Below, one piece after another: positions 10,716 through 21,461 of a stretch of 64,000 nucleotides of DNA (positions are counted from its first letter, which is position 1; the number at the start of each line of letters is the position of its first letter). The stretch is from Panaeolus papilionaceus (taxonomy: Eukaryota > Basidiomycota > Agaricomycetes > Agaricales). The position numbers were made by a program, and so were the translations under genes. The notes under the pieces were generated by a model, which saw nothing but the letters and a program-made list of their open reading frames with translations, had not been told where the DNA came from and did no database searches. The stretch is from the NCBI GenBank assembly GCA_015501605.1, contig JADNRZ010000004.1, positions 1,302,001-1,366,000 on the forward strand, written 5' to 3'.

Positions 10716-13700
10716 ATGGCTAAGCTCCTTGCTCTCATTTCTTTGGTCGCAATTGCCTCTCAGCAGGCTACTGCGGTCCCACACCCATGTATGCCCTTCC
10801 CTGTTATACCTGAGGCGTACTAACCTTTTCTGTCCCCGCACCATCCAGTGATAACTGATGTACGCTCTCGCTCAACGACATCTATCACTTCGTCGCCCAC
10901 AGGGCTAGATAGTCTGTTCCGGAGACAGGGGAAAAAGTTCTGGGTGATTTCCAATTGCTATCTGGAGTTTGGACTCGTCATTAATATCATTTCCAGGGTA
11001 CATGTGGTGATTCCAATACCTTGAACATCGCTGGTATGCTACAATGTCTCCACAGCATTCATTATCGCAGGTTTATGACGAAATTTTTACTTAGCCAATG
11101 CTGCTGCCATCAATTCTGATTTCGGCCAGTTGACTCCTGTGGGTTTGCACTTCGCCATTTAATTTCACTCGCTAACACAGGCACGATGCTTATTAGGAAA
11201 ACTCCATGAAGGTGCGGATAATAGCTCCTCTCGTCAAACATACCTTCGTGACCAGACAGCAAATTTATAGTGGGACTTCACTGAAAGTATGGATTACCCT
11301 TTGAATGTACCGAGTTCTGCTTCTCATCAACGTTGCCAGGCTCTCGTGGAAGCTTCAACTTTGTTGGATCCGATGCTGTTGTAAACTTTGCTGTTTCCAA
11401 CGGAAAACTGATTCGTGGTCACACCCTGGGTATGTTTTATTTACCTAAGACTCAACTTGGCTCATCGCTCTATAGTCTGGCACTCTCAGCTCCCCAGCTG
11501 GGTTAGGAACATCAATGAAAAGAACACATTGGTAAGGGCTAGCACAGACAGATTACTCACAGACGTCGACTTAATTCATCCCATTAGACGAGTGTCATTC
11601 AAAACCATATCTCAACTGTTGCTGGTCGCTATAGTGGAAAAATCTATGGTAAGAATCTATCGAGGCCATATTTTATTCGTGTCAACTCATAAGTATGTCT
11701 TCCTTAGCCGTGCGTATATGTGATATGACTCCAAGTTGTTGCCGTTGTATTGATTGACCATCGGTGTTACAGTGGGACGTTTGCAAGTGAGTCGTCTTAG
11801 ACCACTTCAATGTTGGTTAGTACTGAAGCCACGCAGTGAAGTGCTGAATGAAGACGGATCCATGAGGTCCAGCGTTTTCTACAACATACTAGGAGAGGTA
11901 CATAAATATTATCAACTTCATTCGCTTTTTCATTGACTACAGTACCCTTAGTCCTTTATCACCATAGCCTTCGCAGCAGCTCGTGCAGCAGACCCCACTG
12001 CCGTGTAGGTAGTCTCCCGTCACTGAAATGCAGATTTCTATACTCATTCCTGGCACAGGCTATATATCAACGACTACAACCTTGACTCAGACAATGCGAA
12101 GACTCGGGGTATCGTCAATCTCATTCAACGTATCAATGCTGAACACAAATATATCGATGGCGTTGGCACACAAATGCACTTGAGCGTAAGCACCCTGAAA
12201 TGTATAGACGACCACCCTCGATTGATATAAATTTGTCTCCAGGCTAACGGTTCTACTGGTGTGCGAGATGCACTCAAACTCCTTGCAAGCACTGGCCTTG
12301 AGGTTGCCATTACAGAGTTAGATATCGCCGGCGCCTCCGCTAATGACTACACCAACGTATTGTTCGCCTGCCTGGGTGTGCCTGCTTGTATTTCGATTAC
12401 ATCATGGGGTGTTAGCGACACCGTAAGCTCCCTTGCCTCTAGTTTCATTCCATGTCTTACCATTGTGTCCTAGAACTCATGGCGCTCAAGCGCAACCCCA
12501 CTGCTGTTTGACGGGAACTATGAAGGGAAACATGCTTATTCTACTCTCCTCAGTGCATTGAATGCCATGCCCGCACAAACAACAACTGCCGGACCTACCG
12601 CGACCACAACCGTTGCGGTAACAACATCAACCCCTTCTCCCACCTCTACTACCCCGGAAGGCACATTGGACGGTCTCTTCACAAGACAAGGAAAGAAATT
12701 CTGGGTAAATTGTTATTCTGTCTTAGTTTGCTTACTCGTTAACTTCGACTGAAGGGCACATGCGGTGACTCGAACACTTTGAACATCGCTGGTAGGTTTG
12801 TGTCCTGCAACTCTGTGTATACTGACGTTCAACATCAATTTTAATAGCTAATGCTGCTGTTGTCAAATCCAATTTCGGCCAGCTGACTCCTGTGGGTTTG
12901 CCCTGATCCGTTTTATTTTTGCCTTCTAACCATGTCCCAATGATTATCAGGAAAACTCCATGAAGGTATGGCCACTAGCCTCTTAAACGAAGACAGTTTA
13001 ATGACAGGATAACAAAATGTAGTGGGATGCTACTGAAAGTAAGGGTCTATCTGTCTTATGTGCAATCCACTTCTTATGGACCGCACCAGGTTCTCGTGGA
13101 AGCTTCACTTTTGTTGGAGCCGACGCTCTTGTAAACTTCGCTGTTTCTAACGGAAAGCTAATTCGTGGACACACTCTTGGTACGTATCCGTGTCATTCAT
13201 CTTCGTAGTTAGTTCTAGCAAAACTCATTTTTAATAGTCTGGCACTCTCAACTCCCCGCCTGGGTCTGGAACATTAGCGACAAGAACACATTGGTAGGGT
13301 CCCAAAGACCGGTTATTTGGAGACATTGACTTGATTATTTAAATTAGACGAGTGTCATTCAAAACCATATTTCTACCGTCGCCAGCCGTTATAGCGGAAA
13401 GATCTACGGTAAGAATGTATCGAGACCACATTCCCTTTGCGTCAACTAACATCTTCTTTAGCTGTGCGTTTTTGTAAAATGAATATTACTTATGGCCGCT
13501 TTACTGATTTAATGATCGGCATCTTAGTGGGATGTTTGCAAGTGAGTGCTCCGAGGTCATATCAACAACAATGGCCAGTACTAACACCACACAGTGAAGT
13601 TCTAAATGAGGACGGATCCATGAGGTCCAGTGTTTTCTACAACGTACTCGGCGAGGTATGCCCATTAAATTACTTAGTTTTTATTTGCTAAAGTACCTCT

Positions 13701-14349
13701 AGTCATTCATCACGATAGCCTTCGCTGCGGCTCGTGCTGCGGATCCCAACGCCGTGTAGGTAGTCCTTCATCACAACTACAGCTTGGCCTAAATCCGTCC
13801 CTTCAGGCTCTACATCAACGATTACAACCTTGACTCTGACAATGCGAAGACTAGGGGTATCGTCAACCTCATTCAGCGTATCAATGCAGACCATAAGTAT
13901 ATCGACGGTGTCGGCACACAAATGCATTTGAGCGTAAGTGTTCTACGATGCGTGAAAGGCTGCTCACGAATCACGATTGACATGACACTATCTATAGGCC
14001 AACGGCTCTGATGGTGTGCGAGATGCTATTAAACTGCTTGCAAGCACAGGCCTCGAGGTTGCTATCACGGAGCTAGATATTGCCGGTGCCTCTGCCAATG
14101 ACTACAGCAATGTATTGTTTGCCTGCTTGGGCGCCCCTTCGTGTGTCTCGATCACATCATGGGGTGTCAGTGATACCGTGAGTTCTTGTTTCTGGTTTCA
14201 TAACACCTCAAAGTCTAAACGTCGTACACCAGAATTCATGGCGCCCAAGCTCCACTCCTTTGTTGTTTGATGGGAGCTACCAGGGCAAATACGCCTACTC
14301 CATTGTCATGAGCGCATTGGCCGCCATGCCCCCGAAGTCTGGCGCTTAA
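10716..14349 (+). CDS. Bimodular secreted endo-1,4-beta-xylanase, two GH10 domains in tandem
   Basis: One gene of about 673 residues with about 29 short introns. It opens with a signal peptide ([20 protein letters not shown]), then a short Ser/Thr-rich stretch ending [10 protein letters not shown], then GH10 domain 1 (residues ~57-341). A 43-residue Thr/Pro-rich linker ending [10 protein letters not shown] leads to GH10 domain 2 (~385-673). Each domain keeps ENSMKWD, LIRGHTLVWHSQLP, the acid/base Glu in YAWDVCNEVLNEDG (about E168 and E496) and the nucleophile Glu in VAITELDIA (about E272 and E600). Both should therefore be catalytic. No stop or signal peptide separates the halves, and the linker exon reads straight into domain 2. 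The halves are about 88% identical and share 14 intron positions. GH10 enzymes cut internal bonds of plant xylan. No cellulose-binding module is present. The alternative, two genes with a misread junction, needs an unseen stop and start. Confidence 0.88.
12576..12704 (+). other. Thr/Pro-rich inter-domain linker exon of the xylanase
   Basis: This in-frame stretch encodes the 43-residue linker between the two GH10 domains. It is dominated by Thr, Ser and Pro, a pattern typical of O-glycosylated fungal linkers. Its last residues ([13 protein letters not shown]) copy the pre-domain of the first module ([13 protein letters not shown]), so the linker descends from the propeptide of the duplicated unit. 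The dibasic RR of module 1 is TR here. Confidence 0.75.
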
Positions 14350-15332
14350 ATAAACAACAACCGCTCTGTTGGACGGTATAGTGATTATTAAATTCAGCTT
14401 ACTCAGCCCTCTAACGGGCCTTCATAGATAACTGGTAATCTCTGCCTCACGCCTATGCACAACATTTTGTTATCATTCTTCTTTTGATTATTGAATCTGT
14501 ATTGGATGCACGTTCTATCAATGCGAATCAGCTTGTCTTTGTTTCATGCCAGGGATGTCATCAAAGCATGGTACATTTAATCATCGGCGAGTTTCGATAG
14601 TAAGGGTTCTGTCTTACAATGCAAACGGAGAGGTCGGATATATACATCGTACACTCACATCAATCAATACCTTTTCAGTGAAGTGAACATTATATTTGAA
14701 CTAGACATATCTGAGGTGGAGTAGCAACTTTATTGCGACCGAGCGACGTCAAACACTTGCGATTTTCTGATACGAACAAGACACAACATATTCCCGTGCA
14801 AGGAAGTCTTTTCTTTGGTACACATTCCCAAAGACCACCCTTTCAGATATTGAGTGACGTGGTGACTGACTTCGAACATGTCGACGCCACTGCAACGCCG
14901 ACAATAAGAAGTATGTAGATGGGCGGCTGACCTCAACAATGTCAACTTGTAGTAAGCCTCGGTATTCGAAGGACTCAAGAACCTAAAAATAGGTGATGAC
15001 AATGACTACATCACTCGTGCCGTACTTGTACTTGTGACTGGGAATTAAAGTTTGAGGACACTTTCTCTTGATCAGCAAGCGGGGAGATTTTGTCGCTTTG
15101 CTGGACGGACATGATGGTTATGTTTTACTCGCGAGAGAAGCCATCTCGCATGTTCTTGAGGCAATAGATTGCCTGTCTCCGCGTATTGACCAGGTGTTTG
15201 GGGCTCTACGATGCCTCCTGCCAATGCCTTCCTGCAGGATCAGGGAAATGCCAGTCGACCCAGCGGAGATAAGTTCGAGATATCCCGAATGAGCACAAAA
15301 TTGACCCATCGATTGGTACTGCTACCCTTGTT
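14350..15332. other. Intergenic between convergent xylanase and DTD1
   Basis: The two flanking genes converge here. The stretch holds both 3' ends and no convincing coding region. An open frame of 90 codons on the minus strand (14730-15002) has no family features. Confidence 0.5.
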
Positions 15333-16385
15333 CTATTTTGCAGGAGGAATACGAGGTTCTTCGGCGGCTTTGGGGACAGGGGGTAAAGCTAAGGCCTTGG
15401 ATGGCGTTTTCTTTCCGTTAGGTGTGCCATTGTCGACATACTCAAATTTTCTCGAATCCAGGGTAATAGTCACGGGTCCCTGCGACAAGAAAGTCAGACT
15501 TAAATCCGCTGATCGACTGCGCAACAAAAAGTGCAGTAGGCCTATGGCGGAAGACATACCTCGTTTGTGAGACTCACACTCATCATGGCGCCGAATTTTC
15601 CATCTGTAGAAAGATATGTCATCACATGGACCAGGAGGAGCGATCCGAAGAGAGAAAGAAGCTCTTGTTGTGAAATGATTACCTTGGATTTTCTCTGGTT
15701 TGTAGGCTGCCTTGAGAGTATCGAGGAACTTGCTATATAGAAGCCGCGACGGTTCCGCAGACTGAATGAAAGAAAAATGAAAAAAAATCCCTTAATTGTG
15801 CGCGGGGAGAAACAACTCGTCAAAGCCTACCATGGCACGATGAAAGTCGGGTTTGTTCCCCTTCGAGGTATTGGCAAACAACGTAAATTGAGAAACACAG
15901 AGTATCTCTCCATCTATGTCTTTCACACTGGCTTGCCACATCCTCTCTGGATTGGCTGGGTCGGAGAAGACTCGGAGAGAAAGTCTGGGGAATGAAAATG
16001 CAAATCAGTCTTTGTTTACGGAAACTCTGAGAATGTAAGAAAAGGAATAAGCATAAGAATCGAAGCATGGGAAAGGTGTCAAAAGGCAAGTGTATTTGAG
16101 TTGAACCAACATTTTTTTAGACAGAGTTGCAATATCGGCCTCTGTATCGTCTATTCTGAATTGTTGTCAGTTGCACAATTCTTTAAGGGACTCACGGTCT
16201 GTCGCTCTGACCTGTGCCGATGCCAACTAGAACCATGAGGCCATTTGAAATCTTTGAAATAACTTCGTTGTCGACTGTTATCATCAGTGTACGGCTCGAT
16301 CCTTAGTGTGCAATACAAAAATTGTTTCAAGAATATCCTCACCAGTAACAGATGCCGAGGAAACTCGTTGCAAGATTGCGCGCAT
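15333..16385 (-). CDS. DTD1: D-aminoacyl-tRNA deacylase (DTD1)
   Basis: Seven short exons join to 189 residues starting MRAILQRVSSASVTVDNEV. DTD hydrolyses D-amino acids (and misloaded Gly) from tRNA as a chirality proofreader. Both active-site motifs are present: SQFTLFA (residues 80-86) and the cross-subunit Gly-Pro motif NEGPVT (140-145). Other matches are GTDDTEAD (34-41) and NKPDFHRAM (92-100). Residues 151-189 are a basic, Pro/Ala-rich tail (including KALALPPVPKAAEEPRIPPA) beyond the usual C-terminus, ending at the stop at 15333-15335. Introns were placed by frame and conservation, for example the GT after TSVT codon Thr14 at about 16343. The gene is divergent from the PPIL1 cyclophilin. 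No defect is seen. Confidence 0.9.
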
Positions 16386-16716
16386 CGCGGTAAAAAATCA
16401 AGATATTACAGCACGTTCAAAGGCAAAATCTCAAGAATAGGTTCGACAGCGCGAGACCAGGGTATGTTCAGAGAGCAAACATCAATAGGCAGATCGTGGT
16501 CATCTTTCAAGCAATCGCTGACGCCGACCAACCAAAATGGGGAACGGGGGTTGCCGTACAACGTACAAGGTCTGCATGCCGAATGTCCTCACGTGAGATG
16601 CCAGGCAACGAACGTATTTGGCAATCCATGGAAATACTTCAAGTATCTGTGCAACACGCAACTTGCTTAAACGCGAACGGTCCCCAACGATCCTAACGTA
16701 CTTACGACGAAACAGG
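16386..16716. promoter_or_regulatory. Divergent promoter region, DTD1 and PPIL1
   Basis: 331 bp lie between the two divergent starts at 16385 (minus) and 16717 (plus). No TATA box or known operator is clear. A shared or overlapping promoter is inferred from spacing only. Confidence 0.45.
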
Positions 16717-17499
16717 ATGGAATCTGTTGTACTAGAAACAAGCTTAGGTGATATTCAACTTGAACTATATTGGAACCATGCGCCGAGGGTACAAGAGTTC
16801 TCACTTGAAGTTATATCATAATACTTAATCATCCTTATTCGCAGACATGCAAGAATTTCGCAGAACTAGCGAAGCGCGGGTACTATAATGGCGTAGTATT
16901 TCATCGGATTATATCTGTGAGGACCCTCATTTTATGCTGTGTTGTTTCTTATTTTTGACATTACCATCTTGAACAGGATTTTATGATCCAAGGGGGTGAT
17001 CCAACTGGTACAGGACGAGGCGGTACTAGTATATATGGCCAGAAATTGTGCGTATTCTCTCACCACAAAACACTAGACAATACCTCTCATGTGGTTCTCT
17101 ATTTTCAACCATTCTAGTGAAGACGAAATTTCCCCAGAACTTCGGTTCACAGGTGCTGGGATCCTTGCCATGGCTAACTCAGGACCAAACACCAATGGTG
17201 AGGAACCCCTTTACCCCAATTACAAGTTTTCTATTCAGACGCACTAAAATATTTTTCTGGGAACAAGGATCTCAGTTTTTCATCTCGTTGGCACCAACTC
17301 CATTCCTTGACGGCAAACACACGATCTTTGGACGTGTTAGTTCTGGTATGAGAGTAGTGCAACGCCTCGGCTCCGTCGCTACCGATGTTCAAGATCGGTA
17401 TGTTCAGCTTCGCTAGATGTCTGCCATTTAGTCCTTTGACACTCCTCTTCACGTAGCCCCAAAGAGGATGTCAAAATCCACAAAGCGCGCCTCGTTTAA
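16717..17499 (+). CDS. Cyclophilin-type peptidyl-prolyl isomerase, PPIL1-like
   Basis: Six exons (16717-16788, 16845-16916, 16977-17047, 17118-17197, 17268-17397, 17457-17499) give 155 residues, close to PPIL1 (about 166). The order of motifs is that of a single-domain cyclophilin: [16 protein letters not shown] with the catalytic Arg, [29 protein letters not shown] and [10 protein letters not shown]. The tail [15 protein letters not shown] resembles the PPIL1 tail. PPIL1-type cyclophilins isomerise prolyl bonds and sit in the spliceosome with SKIP/Prp45; the spliceosome role is family knowledge, not visible in sequence. There is no signal peptide or extra domain, which argues for a nuclear or cytosolic enzyme. 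The catalytic set is complete. Confidence 0.92.
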
Positions 17500-18531
17500 G
17501 CAAACTGAAGGGCTTGAACTACAATGCTTCCTTTCAACCATACCACCAAAAGATAAAGACCCTTCAAGGGTAGCATACCTCACTATATCTCGCTGTCGTG
17601 CAATGGATCTCATTGGATTATTGTCCGACATATCCATCATACATCCAGCTAACTCGGTTGGTGATTTCGTGTCACATCTATTCCAAGAAAAATGGAACGT
17701 TTTCGCTTTTCAATTCCCTTGCACACGCCCTATATTTTTGTACAACTATTGGCTCCGCACGCATAGTACTCTAAAGGAAAAAGAGCGGACTAGACTGGAT
17801 GGAGGGGGTTTAGATTTGAATAGGGTTGGTCGCGGTTCCGAGAAGCACATTGCCAAGTAGAGTAGTTCGAAATCTACCTCGATATCGTTCTCATGCTCTC
17901 TCCCTTATTTTAAATGTTATGGAAGATGCGAACTTTCCAGCAAGGTTCGAAGGGTAAGACTTTGTTCAGTATCGCGGACACTTCCGACACACTTTTGTTA
18001 GACGCGTTTGTTCATCTCCAGTGGAACGTGCATATGCATGATAAGGTTAGCGTTTTGAGCCCTTTATCGCCTCAGTGAAGGAAGGAATGTGCGTAATACG
18101 GTAGTACACCGTTTGGTACTCAATACAGTCCTAGTACAATACAACACAGTATCTATAATTTAGTCTTCATGCCCCAAAGAAAAAAGCGAAAAATTAGACA
18201 GCAACAATCTATTATAATCAGCTGGTGTGGGGTTACCAATTTTTCCCCGATAAATCCATCAGAGGGTGTTGTATATAATCATGACAATGAATGTGATGTG
18301 TGGGCACTAGGAGACATGGATATTGACCGTATCGAGAATTAAAAGACGCCAATGATAGAAGACAGGGGGAAGGGGTCACGTAAAGAAAGAGAAATGAAAG
18401 GAAAAAAGGATCATGACTGCAGAAATAAAATAGGAAAAAGATAACCAACGATCTATGAGCAAGAGCGACCAAAGTTCATAAAAACAGGATGAAGAACTAA
18501 AGAGGATCCATGGTAACAAGGGAGGCTACAA
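17500..18531. other. Intergenic between convergent PPIL1 and F-box/WD40 genes
   Basis: This holds the 3' ends of two converging genes. A 130-codon open frame begins inside the last PPIL1 exon and runs to 17860; it is an extension of another reading frame and has no family signature. A/T-rich and pyrimidine-rich stretches near 18180-18450 fit 3' UTR sequence. Confidence 0.5.
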
Positions 18532-21461
18532 TCATCTTCTTCGAGTACCGTGCCCTCGTAATGTGCGAGGTCGAGTGGGGGTCTCATCAGGGTTTGTAGG
18601 CAATGTTCGTCTTGTGGAAGAAGAGGACATGGGCGCATCGGGTACAGGATGACGAGAGGTGCGTCGTGCTGTTACTGGGGCTGGAGCCGTCCTAGTCGAA
18701 GTTGATGGTCCTGGCATGGCTAGTGAAGCTGCAGGGGGCTCCCAGCGCGATGTTGCCACGACACGATCTGGTTCATCTTCAAACCCAGGTGATGAGGGTA
18801 TTGATGACACTTCAGGGATGGTGTGTACCTCACGGGAGCGGGCTTTGGACAGGCTGTGGGATGGGATCGGGGGCTCCTCGTCGAGTTCAATCACTGAATC
18901 CGAATCAGAGGCAACGAGGTCCTGATCCATAGCATCGACGTCAGCTTGTTCTTGTTGCTCGTCGTCATCCTCTTCCAAGGGTTTCATGATATCGTCTTCA
19001 TCATCATCCTCTCCAAAAATATCGTCGTCATAGATTCCTCCAGCGGGTTCGCCAATCCAGTCGTCATCGTTGTCGAGTCCAAAGTCCCAAACATCCAAAA
19101 CGGTCTGATCTGACCGATTGCTTGCAGCAACACACCATCTGCCTTCAAAGACCACTTGCCAGACACCAGTGATTCCGGTGAGAAGATCCCTGACTGGCTG
19201 TCCGTCACGAGTATTCCACATCTTGAGATTACCATCAGATCCGCTGAGGACCTTGAATTCATCATGCTGGAAACATGTAATGGCCCCTGTATGCGCGGCC
19301 AGGGTATGGCGTAAATCGCCTGTGTCGGGGTCCCAAATCCGCAGAGTAGAATCTGCAGCAGCTGAAACGAGGTGGGAAGGGGATAGGCCGAGAAGGCCTA
19401 CGAGGGATGTATGACCTGTGAGGGTATACTGACATTGGCCGTTCTGCAGATTCCAAACGCGAACTGTTCCATCCATAGAGCCTGAACATGCTTGGTTCCG
19501 TTCCAGGTCAAGAACGACACTGTAAACTGTTGTATGTCATCAGTTTCGGATCAGCTCAGTAGAAAACAAGATATGACCTTTTTGGGTATGTCCGTGTAGA
19601 ACCCACTTATTCTCTCCTGTAATAATGTCCCAAACACGAACGGTGCAGTCATAGCTACCAGAGACTAGTGTACGCCCTCGAGCTGCCAAGGCGCGAACTG
19701 CATGCTCGTGTCCGTCAAGATGCAACTTATGGTATGGGTTCTCTTCGGCGTCCTAAATTAGAAACATGTCAGTCCATAGACTTCAATGGTGATGGCAGCG
19801 AAAGGACACGTACACAAACTTCTGCCAGGTCAACTTCTCCGTCATCAGAGCCGAAACACTTGAATTCAGCATCTCCTGGTCGGGGTAGTGTCCAGACTCG
19901 TAGAGAGTGATCGCGACTGCCAGTCACAATCAACGGTCGTTTCGGCCACTTCTCCTTTACCACGACGCCATCACGTTCAACGTCAACCAATTCTGGTTTG
20001 ACAATTGCAAGACAGCGAACAGTACTCGTGTGCCCTCCAAATACATGAGTGCATCGACCGGTAGAAAGGTCCCAGATACGAACTGTTCTGTCAGTTGATC
20101 CGCTAACAAGGGTATCCTTGCACGCAGCGAGCGCCCAAACCCCCCCTTCGTGACCTTCCAGCGTACGCAAGCGCTCTCCAGTTACTGGTGAATAAACATG
20201 TATAGAGTGATCATCCGACGCCGAAATTATGCGGCCGTGAGAGAAGATGAGGCATGTGACGACAGATGAACCGTGCGCCGGGAATGATATGTGCTTCGGC
20301 TCGGGGTTGTTTACCCAGCGAGTGCGAGTTAGATGTCTAGATTTAAAGAGCATCTTGTACGGATGGGGGAGAGGTAAAGTAGGTTGAGGGTCGTTCCGTG
20401 GCGCTCGACGACGACGTGCATATATAGAGTTGGCAAATGCTGTTTCGGAATCGCCACCAAACCATATCTTGGTGTTCTTCAGCAAATCACGCCATAATAC
20501 CGCATCGGAATCGATGATTGCTCGCCATGCTTTGGACACTCTGGATGCGCGTGCTAGGGTTGGAAAGGGAAGATAGCTTAGGATATGTGAGACAAGCTCT
20601 GGTGGTAGCAGAGTGAGGAAATCGCGAGCCAATGTCGGGGTTAGGACCGAATGCAATGTCCGTAGAACAGGGAGGGGGGAGTGACGGAGGAGGGTGAGCA
20701 AAAAATGACTTTGAAGTTGAGGTGGCAGACTTGTGAAGTGCGACAATAAGTTGGGCAAGGTCAAGAGAGTTGTGAGTGCAAGATCTGGTTGCAATGGCGC
20801 TTGTGGTGCTGGCGATGAACTTCCACTCGGAGGAGCTGAAGGCCAAATGGCTTCTGGTGCTGGTGATCCATGAGGTGATGGTAGAGGAGACGGAGGAGCA
20901 GCAGCATTAAGTGTGGTAATTTGAGGTAAAGGAGCAGCTCTAGCCTTCTTCCTTGGTGGCGGCACAGTAGAGTTTGAGTTGACTGTTGTTTCAATGCCTT
21001 CCATCATATTATCAGACTGGTGAGAGCGTTTCTTGCCATAACGTTCAACAGCCTCTGAGAGTCCAACAACACTGGTATCTTGAGAGCTTTCATCTCGTTT
21101 GAGCATTCTCCATCCTGATCCAGATACAACTTCCTGCTCCTCCTGCATGTCCTCATCTCCCCCCTCACCATCACGGAAGGTGGCGCGTGAGCCATTAGGA
21201 AATACAAGAGGAAAGTGACGCAAAGATTTGGGGAGATTTGCATGTAGCAAAGGGTAATTCTTGGGATCTTTTGGAGAGGATGGTGGTGGTAAAGGTGGTA
21301 ATTGTATTGGCGCGTAAGTTGTCGTTGTAGTCGTAGTCGTCGTCACCCTTCATGTATTTATTACGTTAAATTATTAAAGGATCATACACAGATAATTAAA
21401 CATACGTGGTTGTATTCACCGACGGCTGAAGCATCAACACTGGACGAGGGTAGGAGCTCAT
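18532..21461 (-). CDS. F-box/WD40 protein, Cdc4/Fbxw7-type SCF substrate receptor
   Basis: Four exons (21461-21406, 21347-19814, 19752-19578, 19526-18532) give 919 residues. The N-terminus carries a Thr run and long Pro/Ser-rich sequence. The F-box starts near residue 265 (LLPPELVSHILSYLPFPTLA, then VSKAWRAIIDSDAVLWRDLL). A WD40 propeller follows with repeats such as LVSGSTDRTVRIWDLSTGRC, LIVTGSRDHSLRVW, LVSGSYDCTVRVWD, GSMDGTVRVWNLQNGQC and LVSAAADSTLRIWDPDTG. These proteins dock phosphorylated targets such as cyclins or CDK inhibitors on the SCF ubiquitin ligase. After the propeller comes a tail of about 230 residues, acidic first and then Ser/Pro/Arg-rich, ending RTLRGHGTRRR. The upstream frame is closed by a stop, so the ATG at 21461 is the first available. 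Orthology to Cdc4 rather than another FBXW is likely but not proven. Confidence 0.88.
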
